From positions 62,001-126,000 of the forward strand of contig NZ_VEWM01000122.1 in the NCBI RefSeq assembly GCF_020662265.1: a DNA stretch of 64,000 nt, read 5' to 3'. Of the stretch, positions 55,550-64,000 are shown in pieces (position 1 is the first letter of the stretch; each line of letters starts with the position of its first letter). Source of the DNA: Psychrobacter sp. I-STPA6b (GTDB lineage Bacteria; Pseudomonadota; Gammaproteobacteria; Pseudomonadales; Moraxellaceae). Under the pieces are notes generated by a model that was not told the origin of the DNA, did no database searches, and saw nothing but the letters and a program-made list of their open reading frames with translations. Made by a program: the position numbers and the translations under genes.

Positions 55550-56533
55550 CTAAATTTTTAGTGCGCTCTCGTGTAGCTGTTGAACATACGCCACTTCATT
55601 TTTACTACCCAATACCACAGGAACTCGCTGATGAATATCATTTGGCTCGATGGTTAAAATACGATGTGTGGCATCGGTTGCAGCACCACCTGCTTGTTCA
55701 ATCAGTAATGCCATGGGGTTGGCTTCATACATTAGGCGTAATTTACCTGCCTTTTTAGGGTCTTTATTGTCAAATGGATACATAAATACACCCCCACGGC
55801 ATAAAATTCGATGTACATCACCGACCATGGCCGCGACCCAGCGTGTGTTAAAGTCTTTGCCTCGTGTGCCAGATTTGCCCGCTATTACTTCATCGATATA
55901 TTGTTGCATCGGTTGTTGCCAGTGACGATAGTTTGAGCCATTAATCGCATACTCTTTAGTATCTGCATCAATCTGAACGTGATCTTTAATGAGTAGATAG
56001 GCATCTTTATCTGGGTCATAACCAAACATTGCGACGCCATTACCAGTGGTCACTGCCATCATGGTTGCAGGGCCATAAACCAGATAGCCGGCTGCCAGTT
56101 GCTTTTCACCGTTTTGTAAAAAGTCTGTATTGGTAATAGGTGAGCCTGAGCGTTGGTACGGTAGGATAGAAAAAATAGTACCCACTGCCATATTAATATC
56201 AATGTTTGATGAGCCATCTAATGGGTCAAATAGAACCAAGAGATTGCCAGATTGATTGGCAGGTGTGGCGTCATCGAGCTCTTCACTGGCAACACCTGCG
56301 CAGTGTGTGCATTGCGTTAGAGCATCTAGCAGTAAGTTGTTGGCAATAACATCTAGCTTTTTTTGGTCTTCACCTTGAACATTTTGATTACCTGCTTCTC
56401 CCAAAATATCAGCAAATGCACCACGTTGTAATAGTTTATTAATGGTTTTGCCCACTTCGGCAATGGTACAAATCACATCATTGACTGCTGTATTGCTAGA
56501 GTATTGCTTGAGGTAGTCTGCCAGTATCGTCAT
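55550..56533 (-). CDS. fbp: Class 1 fructose-1,6-bisphosphatase
   Basis: Removes the 1-phosphate of fructose-1,6-bisphosphate in gluconeogenesis, in the cytoplasm. The metal site is [18 protein letters not shown] (about 100-117), with GVASEELDD upstream and [20 protein letters not shown] near the C-terminus. Length 327 matches E. coli Fbp (332). It diverges from pyrB. Confidence 0.97.
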   Translation of the reverse strand: MTILADYLKQYSSNTAVNDVICTIAEVGKTINKLLQRGAFADILGEAGNQNVQGEDQKKLDVIANNLLLDALTQCTHCAGVASEELDDATPANQSGNLLVLFDPLDGSSNIDINMAVGTIFSILPYQRSGSPITNTDFLQNGEKQLAAGYLVYGPATMMAVTTGNGVAMFGYDPDKDAYLLIKDHVQIDADTKEYAINGSNYRHWQQPMQQYIDEVIAGKSGTRGKDFNTRWVAAMVGDVHRILCRGGVFMYPFDNKDPKKAGKLRLMYEANPMALLIEQAGGAATDATHRILTIEPNDIHQRVPVVLGSKNEVAYVQQLHESALKI

Positions 56534-56719
56534 CGTTTATTCCTTAAAAATTTGCTTTACATGGTGGAGGAAAGTGCGGTTATCTTCCCAAAAGATTTAT
56601 GGTGCAATATTAACATGAATTATGCTTTTTCTATTTGCATTGTCTATAATAGGTGAGAAAGATGAGATATGCTTGATGAATAGTCTCCACTATTCTTACC
56701 AAAAATCTATGAATAAAGA

Positions 56720-57841
56720 ATGAGCGCTATGACAACAGAATCAATAGAAACACAAATGACGAATGTGTCAAATACACAGGATAAACCACAACATAAGATG
56801 GCATATAACGCTACATTGGTACAGCAAAAGCTCAATAGCTCTTTGAGTGAGCCGCAGCTAAATACGGATGGGCATTTACGTCACTTTTTAGGTGTGGAGG
56901 GATTAAATAAAGCACAGCTACAGGCAATTATCGCCAAAGCTGAGACTTTTTTTGATGAGCAAGGACAGCTTATTAATCGTCCTGAGCTTGAGGGCTGTAC
57001 GGTGATGAACTTGTTTTTTGAGCCTTCAACACGTACTCGTACCACCTTTGAGGTCGCTGAAAAGCGTCTTGGGGCAAATGTCCTTAATATCGACATTGCT
57101 CGCTCCAGTACCAAAAAAGGTGAGAGTCTGCGCGATACTCTATGGAATTTGCAGGCAATGACAGCAGATATCTTTGTGGTACGTCATTCCGCTTCGGGTG
57201 CTGCACATTTTATGGCAACTGAAGTGACACCAGATATTGCTATTATCAATGGGGGTGATGGCTGGCATGCACATCCCACCCAAGGCATGCTTGATATGTT
57301 GACCATTCATCGGGAAGCATCAAAACCCTTTGAAGAGCTGTCAGTGGCGATTATTGGTGATATTAAACATTCACGAGTAGCTCGCTCTGATATTAGTGCG
57401 TTACAAACATTGGGGGTAACAGATATTCGAGTGATTGCTCCGCGCACCTTATTACCTAAAGGGATAGAGCGTTATGGAGTGAGTGTGTACGAGGATATTG
57501 ATGCAGGCGTCGCTGACTGTGATGTTTTAATGGGTTTGCGTATTCAAAATGAGCGTATTGGCTCACCCTTACTTGCTTCATCCAGTGAGTACTACAAACA
57601 TTATGGCATCACACCGGAGCGGGTAGCGAAAGCAAAACCAGATGCGTTGGTAATGCACCCTGGTCCGATGAACCGTGGTATCGAAATAGCTTCTAGTGTT
57701 GCTGATGGTGCGCAGTCAGTGATACTAAAACAGGTAAATAATGGTATTGCCATTCGTATGGCAGTATTATCATTGGCAATGCAAGGTCAACGAGAACATC
57801 AACAACAAAGAAAAAATCTACGTCAGCAGGGGGAGAAATAA
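56720..57841 (+). CDS. pyrB: Aspartate carbamoyltransferase catalytic chain
   Basis: PyrB makes carbamoyl-aspartate, the first committed pyrimidine step. The carbamoyl-phosphate site [18 protein letters not shown], the [11 protein letters not shown] motif and [13 protein letters not shown] are diagnostic. Length 373, longer than the usual 310-335 through an N-terminal polar extension of about 45 residues. It is three bases upstream of pyrC', the Pseudomonas-type arrangement in which the degenerate dihydroorotase is a structural partner; pyrI is absent. Confidence 0.96.
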   Translation: MSAMTTESIETQMTNVSNTQDKPQHKMAYNATLVQQKLNSSLSEPQLNTDGHLRHFLGVEGLNKAQLQAIIAKAETFFDEQGQLINRPELEGCTVMNLFFEPSTRTRTTFEVAEKRLGANVLNIDIARSSTKKGESLRDTLWNLQAMTADIFVVRHSASGAAHFMATEVTPDIAIINGGDGWHAHPTQGMLDMLTIHREASKPFEELSVAIIGDIKHSRVARSDISALQTLGVTDIRVIAPRTLLPKGIERYGVSVYEDIDAGVADCDVLMGLRIQNERIGSPLLASSSEYYKHYGITPERVAKAKPDALVMHPGPMNRGIEIASSVADGAQSVILKQVNNGIAIRMAVLSLAMQGQREHQQQRKNLRQQGEK

Positions 57842-57844
57842 CAA

Positions 57845-59044
57845 ATGCAATCGAATAGCACACTAAATAATCTATTACCAAGCCCATTTGATACTGCTGA
57901 AGTATTACAAAAAGTCGCGACAATACAGCAAGCAGATAGCAATACAGAGCAGTGGCTATTACCACCATTAGTCGACTTGTGTGCCAGACTGCGTGAGCCG
58001 GGTCAACAGCAACACGGCACACTGCAAACAGAAGGTAGAGCTGCCCGTGAAAATGGATTTTTGCATGTCGTTGTGCCACCAGATACTGACCCTGTATTAG
58101 AAAATGGCTCACTGTTAAAAGGTTTGCGTGAGCGGGCTTTACAAGATGGTGGAATTCATCTGCATGTTTTGGGAGCATTAACGGCTGGGTTATCAGGCGA
58201 GCGTCCAGCCAATGTGGCGGGTTTGCAACGTGGTGGTTGTATCGCTGTCTCTAATGCTGGCAGACCTTTTAGCAATGACTTGGTGATGCTACGTACATTA
58301 GAGTACGCTGCAACCTTTGGCTTAAAAGTATTTTTCTATCCCAATGAGCCAAGTCTATCCGCAGGTGGTGTGGCACATGAGGGCTATATTGCTTCATTTC
58401 ATGGGTTGCAAGGTATTCCGTGGATAGCAGAAACAGTTGCCTTATCCAAACAGTTATTGATGGTAGAAGAGACGGGTATCTCAGCACATTTTAGCCAACT
58501 GACTTGTAAGTCTTCGGTTGATTTAATGCGCTGGGCAAAAGAAAATGGACTGCCTGTCACCTGTGATGTGGCGATGCATCAACTACATTTGACTGATGAT
58601 AACCTTGAAGGCTTTAATGCCTTAGCTTATGTGATGCCACCACTGCGTAGTAACACAGACCAACAGGCATTGCGACAGGGGTTAAAAGAAGGAGTGATTG
58701 ATGCGATTTGTAGTCATCATGAGCCATTAAACCTCAGTGCTAAGCAAGCTCCTTTTGCTGAAAGTACACCAGGGATTTCAAACTTTGATACCTTTATGGC
58801 ATTAGGCTGTGCTTTAGTACGTGATGGTGTATTGACACCGACTGAGCTGGTTGAAAAAATTTGTATTAATCCTGCCAAAATTGCTGGCATTACTGAGCAG
58901 TATGAGCAGATAGGTGGTGCTGTATTGGTTGACCCTGAGTTATCATGGCAAGTATCTGAACAAGCAATGGTATCACATGGTAAAAATACGCCGTTTATTG
59001 GTCAAACATTGACTGGAAAAGTAGTGGAGACGTTTTTTGAGTAA
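57845..59044 (+). CDS. Dihydroorotase-like PyrC' (probably non-catalytic)
   Basis: A 399-residue amidohydrolase-fold protein related to dihydroorotase. The usual metal-binding HxH in the DxHxHLREPG motif is replaced: here the region reads VDLCARLREPGQQ, so both His ligands are missing. Other segments remain (AGRPFSNDLVMLR, ICSHHEPLNLSAKQAPFAE, GTP-like TPGISNFDTFMAL). This fits the inactive PyrC' (PyrX) that scaffolds ATCase in Pseudomonas and relatives. An active pyrC must lie elsewhere, not in this window. It is coupled to pyrB. Confidence 0.9.
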   Translation: MQSNSTLNNLLPSPFDTAEVLQKVATIQQADSNTEQWLLPPLVDLCARLREPGQQQHGTLQTEGRAARENGFLHVVVPPDTDPVLENGSLLKGLRERALQDGGIHLHVLGALTAGLSGERPANVAGLQRGGCIAVSNAGRPFSNDLVMLRTLEYAATFGLKVFFYPNEPSLSAGGVAHEGYIASFHGLQGIPWIAETVALSKQLLMVEETGISAHFSQLTCKSSVDLMRWAKENGLPVTCDVAMHQLHLTDDNLEGFNALAYVMPPLRSNTDQQALRQGLKEGVIDAICSHHEPLNLSAKQAPFAESTPGISNFDTFMALGCALVRDGVLTPTELVEKICINPAKIAGITEQYEQIGGAVLVDPELSWQVSEQAMVSHGKNTPFIGQTLTGKVVETFFE

Positions 59045-59645
59045 GTCTTCAAACTCAGCATCCTCAAAACCTAATGATTCAAAATCAAGCGAATCAGAGC
59101 AGAAACAAATAGCTGAGTCCGAAAACAAGCGAAGCCTTGTTGTAGAATCAAGTACAGCAATGGCAATCAAAGATGAAGAAGATGGCGCTCAAGCCAGTAA
59201 ATCTATCAAAATGGTTGCCATTTATGAGCTACTTAAAGGTGTGGGTGCATTGTTTGGTGCTGTGGCATTATGGCTATGGCACCAAAATATTAACTCATGG
59301 CTAATGAGTCTTTCGAATACTTGGCATTATTATTTTGGGCAGTTATTGCTCAATCAGGTCAATGAAGTGATTCATTTGGCAGAGAATGCAAGTCGTCATT
59401 GGTTGGCGGGTGTGGTACTGATTGTGGGCTATGCAAGTATTCGATTTTTAGAGGCTTATGGACTTTGGAAAGATAAAATCTGGGCGTATTGGTTTAGTGT
59501 GTTGGGCTATGGATTGTTTATTCCAATTGAGCTGTATTACCTAATAACAGGGGTATTTGACTGGTTTAAATTAGCCATTTTTGTTTTAAATGTTGTGATT
59601 GTTATTGTGGTTTATCGCAATATGAAACGTAAAGGGTTGATATAG
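59037..59645 (+). CDS. DUF2127 family membrane protein
   Basis: A 202-residue protein. A low-complexity Ser/Lys/Glu N-terminus (about 1-55) precedes four hydrophobic segments starting at MVAIYELLKGVGALFGAVAL, with RFLEAYGLWKDKIWAYWFS near 140, characteristic of DUF2127. The start is TTG 59037, overlapping the pyrC' stop by 8 bases, with GGAGA six bases upstream, so translation is probably coupled to pyrC'. Function unknown. Possibly the real start is an internal ATG (59160), which would remove most of the charged tail. Confidence 0.75.
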   Translation: MSKSSNSASSKPNDSKSSESEQKQIAESENKRSLVVESSTAMAIKDEEDGAQASKSIKMVAIYELLKGVGALFGAVALWLWHQNINSWLMSLSNTWHYYFGQLLLNQVNEVIHLAENASRHWLAGVVLIVGYASIRFLEAYGLWKDKIWAYWFSVLGYGLFIPIELYYLITGVFDWFKLAIFVLNVVIVIVVYRNMKRKGLI

Positions 59646-59966
59646 TTTTTAGCTTCATTAAGCCATCTTTTATATCTTATAATCTTAGCTTTTTTATAGC
59701 TAGATATTCATTTATTTCTACGATATTTATAAGTAAACATTCATAATAAAAAACTTTAGTCTTTCCTTCTTAATTTTTGTAACTGTTAATGACTGTTATG
59801 TCACAGAATGTAAAATAATTGTATGTTTAATATACAATTATTTCAGTATAATATTGCCTCCTAAATAATATACAGATATTTATGCTTTTATTATCCTTTA
59901 ACAACCTGTAATCAACCGTTTGTCTGTATTGCTGTTATTTAAATTGGAATCTTAAGAGTAAATAAA
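59646..59966. other. Spacer upstream of metallopeptidase gene
   Basis: About 321 A+T-rich bases. It holds a perfect 12-bp inverted repeat (59813-59843) next to a consensus -10 (59847-59852). No gene seen. Confidence 0.65.
59813..59852 (+). promoter_or_regulatory. Promoter with operator-like inverted repeat
   Basis: Arms 59813-59824 (AAATAATTGTAT) and 59832-59843 are perfectly complementary around 7 bases. An exact TATAAT begins 4 bases later, so the repeat would cover the -35/spacer region of a promoter for the lipoprotein metallopeptidase, with a leader of about 105 bases. Confidence 0.5.
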
Positions 59967-62900
59967 GTGAGTCTATCAATGCGATACCTAAAAAAACCAG
60001 TTTTACTTAGCACATTAATAACAATGAGTTTACTGACCTCAGCTTGTGGGGGTGGTGGTGCAGATACGCATCAAGATAAATCTATCAATCAGAATAAAGA
60101 TAATAATAGTGGTGCTGTGGCTGAAACAGACCCTAAAACCGAAACAGACCCTAAAACCGAAACAAACCCTAAAACCGAAACAAACCCTAAAACTGAAACA
60201 GACCCTAAAACCGAAACAGACCCTAAAACTGAAACAGACCCTAAAACTGAAACAGACCCTAAAACTGAAACAGACCCTAAAACCGAAACAGACCCTAAAA
60301 CTGAAACAAACCCTAAAACTGAAACAGACCCTAAAACTGAAACAGACCCTAAAACTGAAACAGACCCTAAAACCGAAACAGACCCTAAAACTGAAACAGA
60401 CCCTAAAACTGAAACAGACCCTAAAACTGAAACAGACCCTAAAACTGAAACAGACCCTAAAACTGAAACAGACCCTAAAACTGAAACAAACCCTAAAACT
60501 GAGCTAAGTGCACAAGAAAAACAAACTTTGCGTATTAATCATGCCTTAAACACAGGTGATGCCACGGCCTTAGTACCTGAGCAAGATAATAAAGTGTTAC
60601 TCAGTGAAGCACAAACATTGCTAAAAGTACAACAACAAAAATTACAGCACATACTTCGGCAGATTTTGACTCAAAAAGATGGGGTACCACTAAATCCAGC
60701 CTTACAGATTAGTAATAATAGTGTGCGTATCATTCCCCAAGATATCATACATACCGCACCTTTGATGCAGTCTGATGCAGGCTTACCAATGGCATCTATC
60801 TCCATTGCGGGTCAGGGTAGGGGACTAGGATATGGTATAGATATTCTTCATCATGTAACTAAAGAGGTAAGCTACCTCCCTCATCAGCCAATTTTGGACA
60901 ATGCATTACGTTGGTTGTTGACAGGTGATGCTCATCAACGCCCACAAAAAGTGAAGATTGCCACGCAGGCTTATAATGCTGATTTTGTAAAATCATATTT
61001 GCAGTTTCATTTAAATACGCAAGTCGAGGTTTTGACCTGTCAGCCATTGGCAGAGGATAGTCAATGTTGGCAACAGGCAGATTTAATCGTTTTTGGTTCA
61101 GGTACCCCAGCGACTCAAGCGACCAGTGCAAGAGTTAAACAAATGATGGACAGTGGTAAGGCTGTATTGTATCTAGCAAGTAACTGGGCCAGTGGTAATA
61201 GTGCACAGGCAGTTGGAGCAGGAATGGGGCTTAGTGCCAGTGGTTATGGTGGTAACTATTGGGAGAAGGAAGAGAGTCGCCGTATCACCAGTGAGCGGAC
61301 ATTGGAAAATAGCCTAAGCATTGCTAATCGTAGCAGTGATTTGATTAAGTTGTTGCAAGCATTACAACAGCCCCAATTGATAACCACTACCGAATTTAAT
61401 GGCAATCACCCTTGGATTATCAGTATTCAAAAAGCTCAACAGGTTCTTAACCGTATCAATGGTTCTGGTCAGTCTGTTTTTGCCAGTGGCAATGTGAATG
61501 ACAACAAACTATGGCGGTATTTAACATTGTTGGCGGATAATTATCGTCATGACGTCACCTATACGGATACTCATAAAGCAAAAGATTTAGAGAGGTTTGT
61601 ACATACCTATATTGCTGATTCTTGGTTGGATTTTAATCGTCAGCATGTAACTGCTTTGCCACAAGGGGCAGGTGACTATATGCCTGCAACTGCCAAAAAT
61701 ATACCAGTAAGTGATGAATGGGAGACCATTACTATAACCATTCCACAAACACATGGTATTACCTTGATTGGTCGAGCTAGTATTCCAAGCCATGCCGTTG
61801 AGATAGAGGTAGTTGGTGATGCAGGGGCAGACTTAAAAGTACAGACCAGCTTTCTGCGTCAAACAGGCTCACCATTTTCTGATAAAGGTTATACTCGACC
61901 ACGTCGCCCTAATAGCATTGCTATCCCACTCAATAAAGAGCATTCCACTGTATTTAACTCACCTTTTGGTGGCCCTTTGATGCTAAATTATCATGGTGCA
62001 ACAGCAGGTAGTAAGGTAACTTTGCGCATTAAAGGTAGTGCTAAATATGCACATATTGACTTTACTCAACCCGTATCTGATGCACAAATAAATGAAGCGA
62101 TTACTGCATTACAGCGTCAAGATTTTGGTTGGAACACCTTTAAGTTTACCGGAGGTGAGATTCAGCAAATTACCCCATATGCGATAAAGGCAATCGGTCA
62201 TAGTGATGCCCGTACTTATATTGACCATATTCGACAGGTGGTGTTTGATAGTAATCACATTGCTAATGGTTATAATAATATGCCTTTGGATACACAGACG
62301 ATACAGCGTTGTCAGCAGTTAGGTTGGGATTGCCGTAGTGATGTGCATCGTGCGCCTAATGTCCAGCATTTTGTGGGTTGGATGGCACAGTGTGGTTATC
62401 TATGTTCAGGACAGCCTGTTGATGCTTATACTGGCGTCGGTACAGGCTGGGGTTGGGTACATGAGTTGGGACATAATACAGTACAACGTGTGCTAAATCT
62501 GACCTTCCCAAGTACCGAAACAGGTAAAACCATTGGTTGTGCAGTGGAGTGTGATAATAATCACTTAGCAGGCTTGAGCATGCTTAGAAAGTATGCTCTA
62601 TTTGGTGAAGATGATAACGGTGGACGCTTTGCACATTGGACGATTTATCAGCAGGTTGCTAGCGCTCGAGCAAGTAATTTGACAGGTGAGGCACTTAGAG
62701 CCAAAGTTGAAAAAAATATTTGGGACGGCAATGGCTATGCCAATAATAGTGGTAAACTGGCATTTGCAGTGCAACAGTCGTTTTTATTTACGCAACTAAA
62801 TCAGCATAAAGCTCAGCCTGATATACAGGGTGTATTTGAATATTTCCGTTTGTTAAATATCGGGACTCGTTTGCTTGGTCAGTTAGATATGAAGACAACA

Positions 62901-63194
62901 ACAGCCGAGCAAAAAGCAAGTTTAGGTCTGGGTGCTTATGAAGATAAAAACATCAGTAATATTGACCTAAACTATATTTTAACCTCAAAGATAATTGGCT
63001 ATGATATGAAGGCAGTATATGAGATGTATGGTTTACCCATCTCTAATAAAGCGCATCAATCTGTGGCAATGTTACAGTTAGCTGATGCACCGTTGAAATT
63101 TTATGCGCTACCCAAAAACCGAGCCAATCATCTTGATGAAGGACAATGGGTAACTCTACCTGCCACAGGTCATTTACCAGTTTATCCTTACTAA
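59967..63194 (+). CDS. Lipoprotein metallopeptidase, IMPa/M60-like, with tandem-repeat linker
   Basis: 1075 residues. Signal peptide with lipobox LTSAC (Cys about residue 27) and GGGG. Then a linker of 21 hexapeptide repeats, mostly TETDPK. The N-terminal globular domain has GLGYGIDILHHVTKE, and the catalytic domain has a zinc motif VHELGHNTVQ (HExxH form) preceded by GTGWGW. This order matches Pseudomonas immunomodulating metalloproteases (IMPa; M60-like), which cleave O-glycosylated proteins. It is probably surface- or periplasm-facing. The start is GTG 59967 with AAGAG eight bases upstream; ATG 59979 is an alternative. The likely role is mucin or host-glycoprotein cleavage, by inference. 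Confidence 0.85.
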   Translation: MSLSMRYLKKPVLLSTLITMSLLTSACGGGGADTHQDKSINQNKDNNSGAVAETDPKTETDPKTETNPKTETNPKTETDPKTETDPKTETDPKTETDPKTETDPKTETDPKTETNPKTETDPKTETDPKTETDPKTETDPKTETDPKTETDPKTETDPKTETDPKTETDPKTETNPKTELSAQEKQTLRINHALNTGDATALVPEQDNKVLLSEAQTLLKVQQQKLQHILRQILTQKDGVPLNPALQISNNSVRIIPQDIIHTAPLMQSDAGLPMASISIAGQGRGLGYGIDILHHVTKEVSYLPHQPILDNALRWLLTGDAHQRPQKVKIATQAYNADFVKSYLQFHLNTQVEVLTCQPLAEDSQCWQQADLIVFGSGTPATQATSARVKQMMDSGKAVLYLASNWASGNSAQAVGAGMGLSASGYGGNYWEKEESRRITSERTLENSLSIANRSSDLIKLLQALQQPQLITTTEFNGNHPWIISIQKAQQVLNRINGSGQSVFASGNVNDNKLWRYLTLLADNYRHDVTYTDTHKAKDLERFVHTYIADSWLDFNRQHVTALPQGAGDYMPATAKNIPVSDEWETITITIPQTHGITLIGRASIPSHAVEIEVVGDAGADLKVQTSFLRQTGSPFSDKGYTRPRRPNSIAIPLNKEHSTVFNSPFGGPLMLNYHGATAGSKVTLRIKGSAKYAHIDFTQPVSDAQINEAITALQRQDFGWNTFKFTGGEIQQITPYAIKAIGHSDARTYIDHIRQVVFDSNHIANGYNNMPLDTQTIQRCQQLGWDCRSDVHRAPNVQHFVGWMAQCGYLCSGQPVDAYTGVGTGWGWVHELGHNTVQRVLNLTFPSTETGKTIGCAVECDNNHLAGLSMLRKYALFGEDDNGGRFAHWTIYQQVASARASNLTGEALRAKVEKNIWDGNGYANNSGKLAFAVQQSFLFTQLNQHKAQPDIQGVFEYFRLLNIGTRLLGQLDMKTTTAEQKASLGLGAYEDKNISNIDLNYILTSKIIGYDMKAVYEMYGLPISNKAHQSVAMLQLADAPLKFYALPKNRANHLDEGQWVTLPATGHLPVYPY
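60120..60497 (+). repeat. 18-bp coding tandem repeat, 21 units
   Basis: Twenty-one head-to-tail units of consensus ACTGAAACAGACCCTAAA, in frame. Units 3, 4, 11 and 21 have AAC for GAC (Asn for Asp), and the Thr codon varies between ACC and ACT. The length is an exact multiple of 18, so copy-number changes keep the reading frame. Confidence 0.95.
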
Positions 63195-63205
63195 TGGATG
63201 CTATA

Positions 63206-63248
63206 GTCAGCGAATTTATAAACTGATATAAGGCAGGCGAGTGCAGAT
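63206..63248. repeat. Second interspersed repeat, copy 2
   Basis: Matches 38769-38811 at 33 of 43 bases. It starts just after the metallopeptidase stop and runs on into TAGTATGGTTGTATAGC, which has no match at the other copy. Confidence 0.45.
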
Positions 63249-63368
63249 AGTATGGTTGTATAGCAAATAAGGTCAAGACCATAGCTGTTTAGTCATACAG
63301 TGTTGATTGTTGCTTTTTGAGTATTGCCCTTTGAATATAGCTAAAATCGCTTAAATCCTTGATAAAAC

Positions 63369-63402
63369 AAAGCCTCCTTATATATAAGGAGGCTTTGTTT
63401 TT
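63369..63402. terminator. Bidirectional rho-independent terminator
   Basis: A perfect 12-bp stem, AAAGCCTCCTTA, with a TATA loop and T-rich flanks on both strands, between convergent genes. Confidence 0.95.
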
Positions 63403-63429
63403 ATATTTTATTGCTATCTTTTATGAAAT

Positions 63430-63915
63430 TTAACTGTTTATTGGTGCATTTGCGCCAATAAACCACGCATCTTTATCAATATCACGGCTTGCACTTGTAA
63501 ATAAATCAGCCGTGTCTTCATCACCGGCTTCATTAGCTACTTCAATGGCCTTACGTAATGTTTCTGCAACTTTTTTGTAGCGATTGGTGAGCTCACGAAC
63601 GTGTTGCGATACTTCAGTAATATCCGTAGGGTAATCTTCTAAAATAGAGTCTTTAACAACTCGGCTTGCAAGACCATTTGGCTGACCACCTAAGATAACG
63701 ATACGTTCAGCGATGGTGTCAGAAATTTCACGTAGGCGATCTGTTGTTTCATCTAACAACTTATGGACACCAATAAAGCCTGTACCTTGTAAGTTCCAGT
63801 GGCATTGTTTGCCATCTAATGTTAAATCAATGACATTTGCCAAGTTAGCATTAAGTAACTCAACCATTTTTGTTGCTGTATCATTATCTAAGCCACTTGC
63901 GTAACGCTCTCTCAT
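63430..63915 (-). CDS. dps: DNA starvation/stationary-phase protection protein Dps
   Basis: A 161-residue ferritin-like four-helix protein that stores iron, consumes peroxide and protects DNA. The ferroxidase-site residues are in LDGKQCHWNLQGTGFIGVHKLLDE (His and Asp/Glu) and the following RLREISDTIAERIVILGGQP. The N-terminus is short, with few Lys, so direct DNA binding may be weak. ATG 63915 is preceded by AAAAAGGAAAATAAC. The 85 bases beyond it are its A+T-rich upstream region; no OxyR site is claimed. Confidence 0.95.
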   Translation of the reverse strand: MRERYASGLDNDTATKMVELLNANLANVIDLTLDGKQCHWNLQGTGFIGVHKLLDETTDRLREISDTIAERIVILGGQPNGLASRVVKDSILEDYPTDITEVSQHVRELTNRYKKVAETLRKAIEVANEAGDEDTADLFTSASRDIDKDAWFIGANAPINS

Positions 63916-64000
63916 GTTATTTTCCTTTTTATATATTTATGTTTAAATCTTAATTGATATATTTTTCTCAATATCTTGAGTTTGGCAAAGAGTTTTGCTT

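Noticed and set aside
60120-60497. CRISPR-like array
   Set aside because: The units are directly adjacent, 18 bp, with no spacers, and encode a protein repeat.
60046-60507. A 153-codon open frame overlapping the metallopeptidase gene, rich in LKQTLK repeats
   Set aside because: It is the alternative frame of the 18-bp tandem repeat, which cannot contain a stop in that frame. It has no start signal or domain.

Overview
The window looks like chromosomal DNA of a gammaproteobacterium of the Moraxellaceae (Psychrobacter or Moraxella type). This is inferred from the A+T-rich coding style, the late dcw order murG-murC-ddl-ftsQ-ftsA-ftsZ-lpxC, the yhbY/rlmE/ftsH/folP block, sdhE-ygfX, and a pyrB gene followed by a degenerate dihydroorotase as in Pseudomonas and Acinetobacter. 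It is mostly core metabolism and cell-envelope genes. I saw no rRNA, tRNA, CRISPR array, prophage or intact transposase gene.

Layout. 0-9 kb: ubiB-like kinase, a small membrane protein, a tandem pair of YicG/TRIC-like membrane proteins, ribF, a GNAT acetyltransferase, a lipoprotein, murJ and ampD. 9-16 kb: a DUF4105 protein, an SDR-type epimerase, an unrecognised 418-residue protein, pyrE and gshB. 15.8-26.2 kb: murG, murC, ddl, ftsQ, ftsA, ftsZ and lpxC, with unusually long spacers that contain copies of a small palindromic repeat. 26.5-37 kb: dciA-like gene, CHAP-like hydrolase, DOMON-like protein, yhbY, rlmE, ftsH, folP, sdhE, ygfX-like gene, yidB and tsaB. 37-41 kb: brnQ, dapD and a monoacylglycerol-lipase-like hydrolase. 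41-47.5 kb: an accessory, decaying stretch with a zinc-ribbon membrane protein, a HAD-IB pseudogene with an internal deletion, a histidine phosphatase, an ABC exporter cut by one in-frame amber codon, a remnant membrane ORF, and an ArsM-like methyltransferase fused to an immunity-like domain. 47.6-64 kb: MpaB-like oxygenase, a small conserved protein, lipA, acnB, an acyltransferase, fbp, pyrB-pyrC', a DUF2127 protein, a large IMPa/M60-type lipoprotein metallopeptidase with a 21-unit tandem repeat, and dps.

How the genes work together. The envelope set is coherent. MurG, MurC, Ddl and MurJ make and flip peptidoglycan precursor; FtsQ/A/Z place the septum; LpxC commits to lipid A; AmpD recycles muropeptides; DapD supplies diaminopimelate. 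The pyrimidine genes pyrE and pyrB-pyrC' are split between two loci.

The main unexplained structure is a 140-240 bp interspersed element with 18-bp terminal inverted repeats, TA flanks and, in the best copy, a central palindrome. It has at least four near-full copies, one shorter copy and several fragments, and two or three of them lie inside the essential division cluster. Other points worth a second look are the ArsM/SUKH-like fusion with its own internal ribosome-binding site, the amber-interrupted ABC transporter, and a perfect 12-bp inverted repeat beside a consensus -10 upstream of the metallopeptidase.
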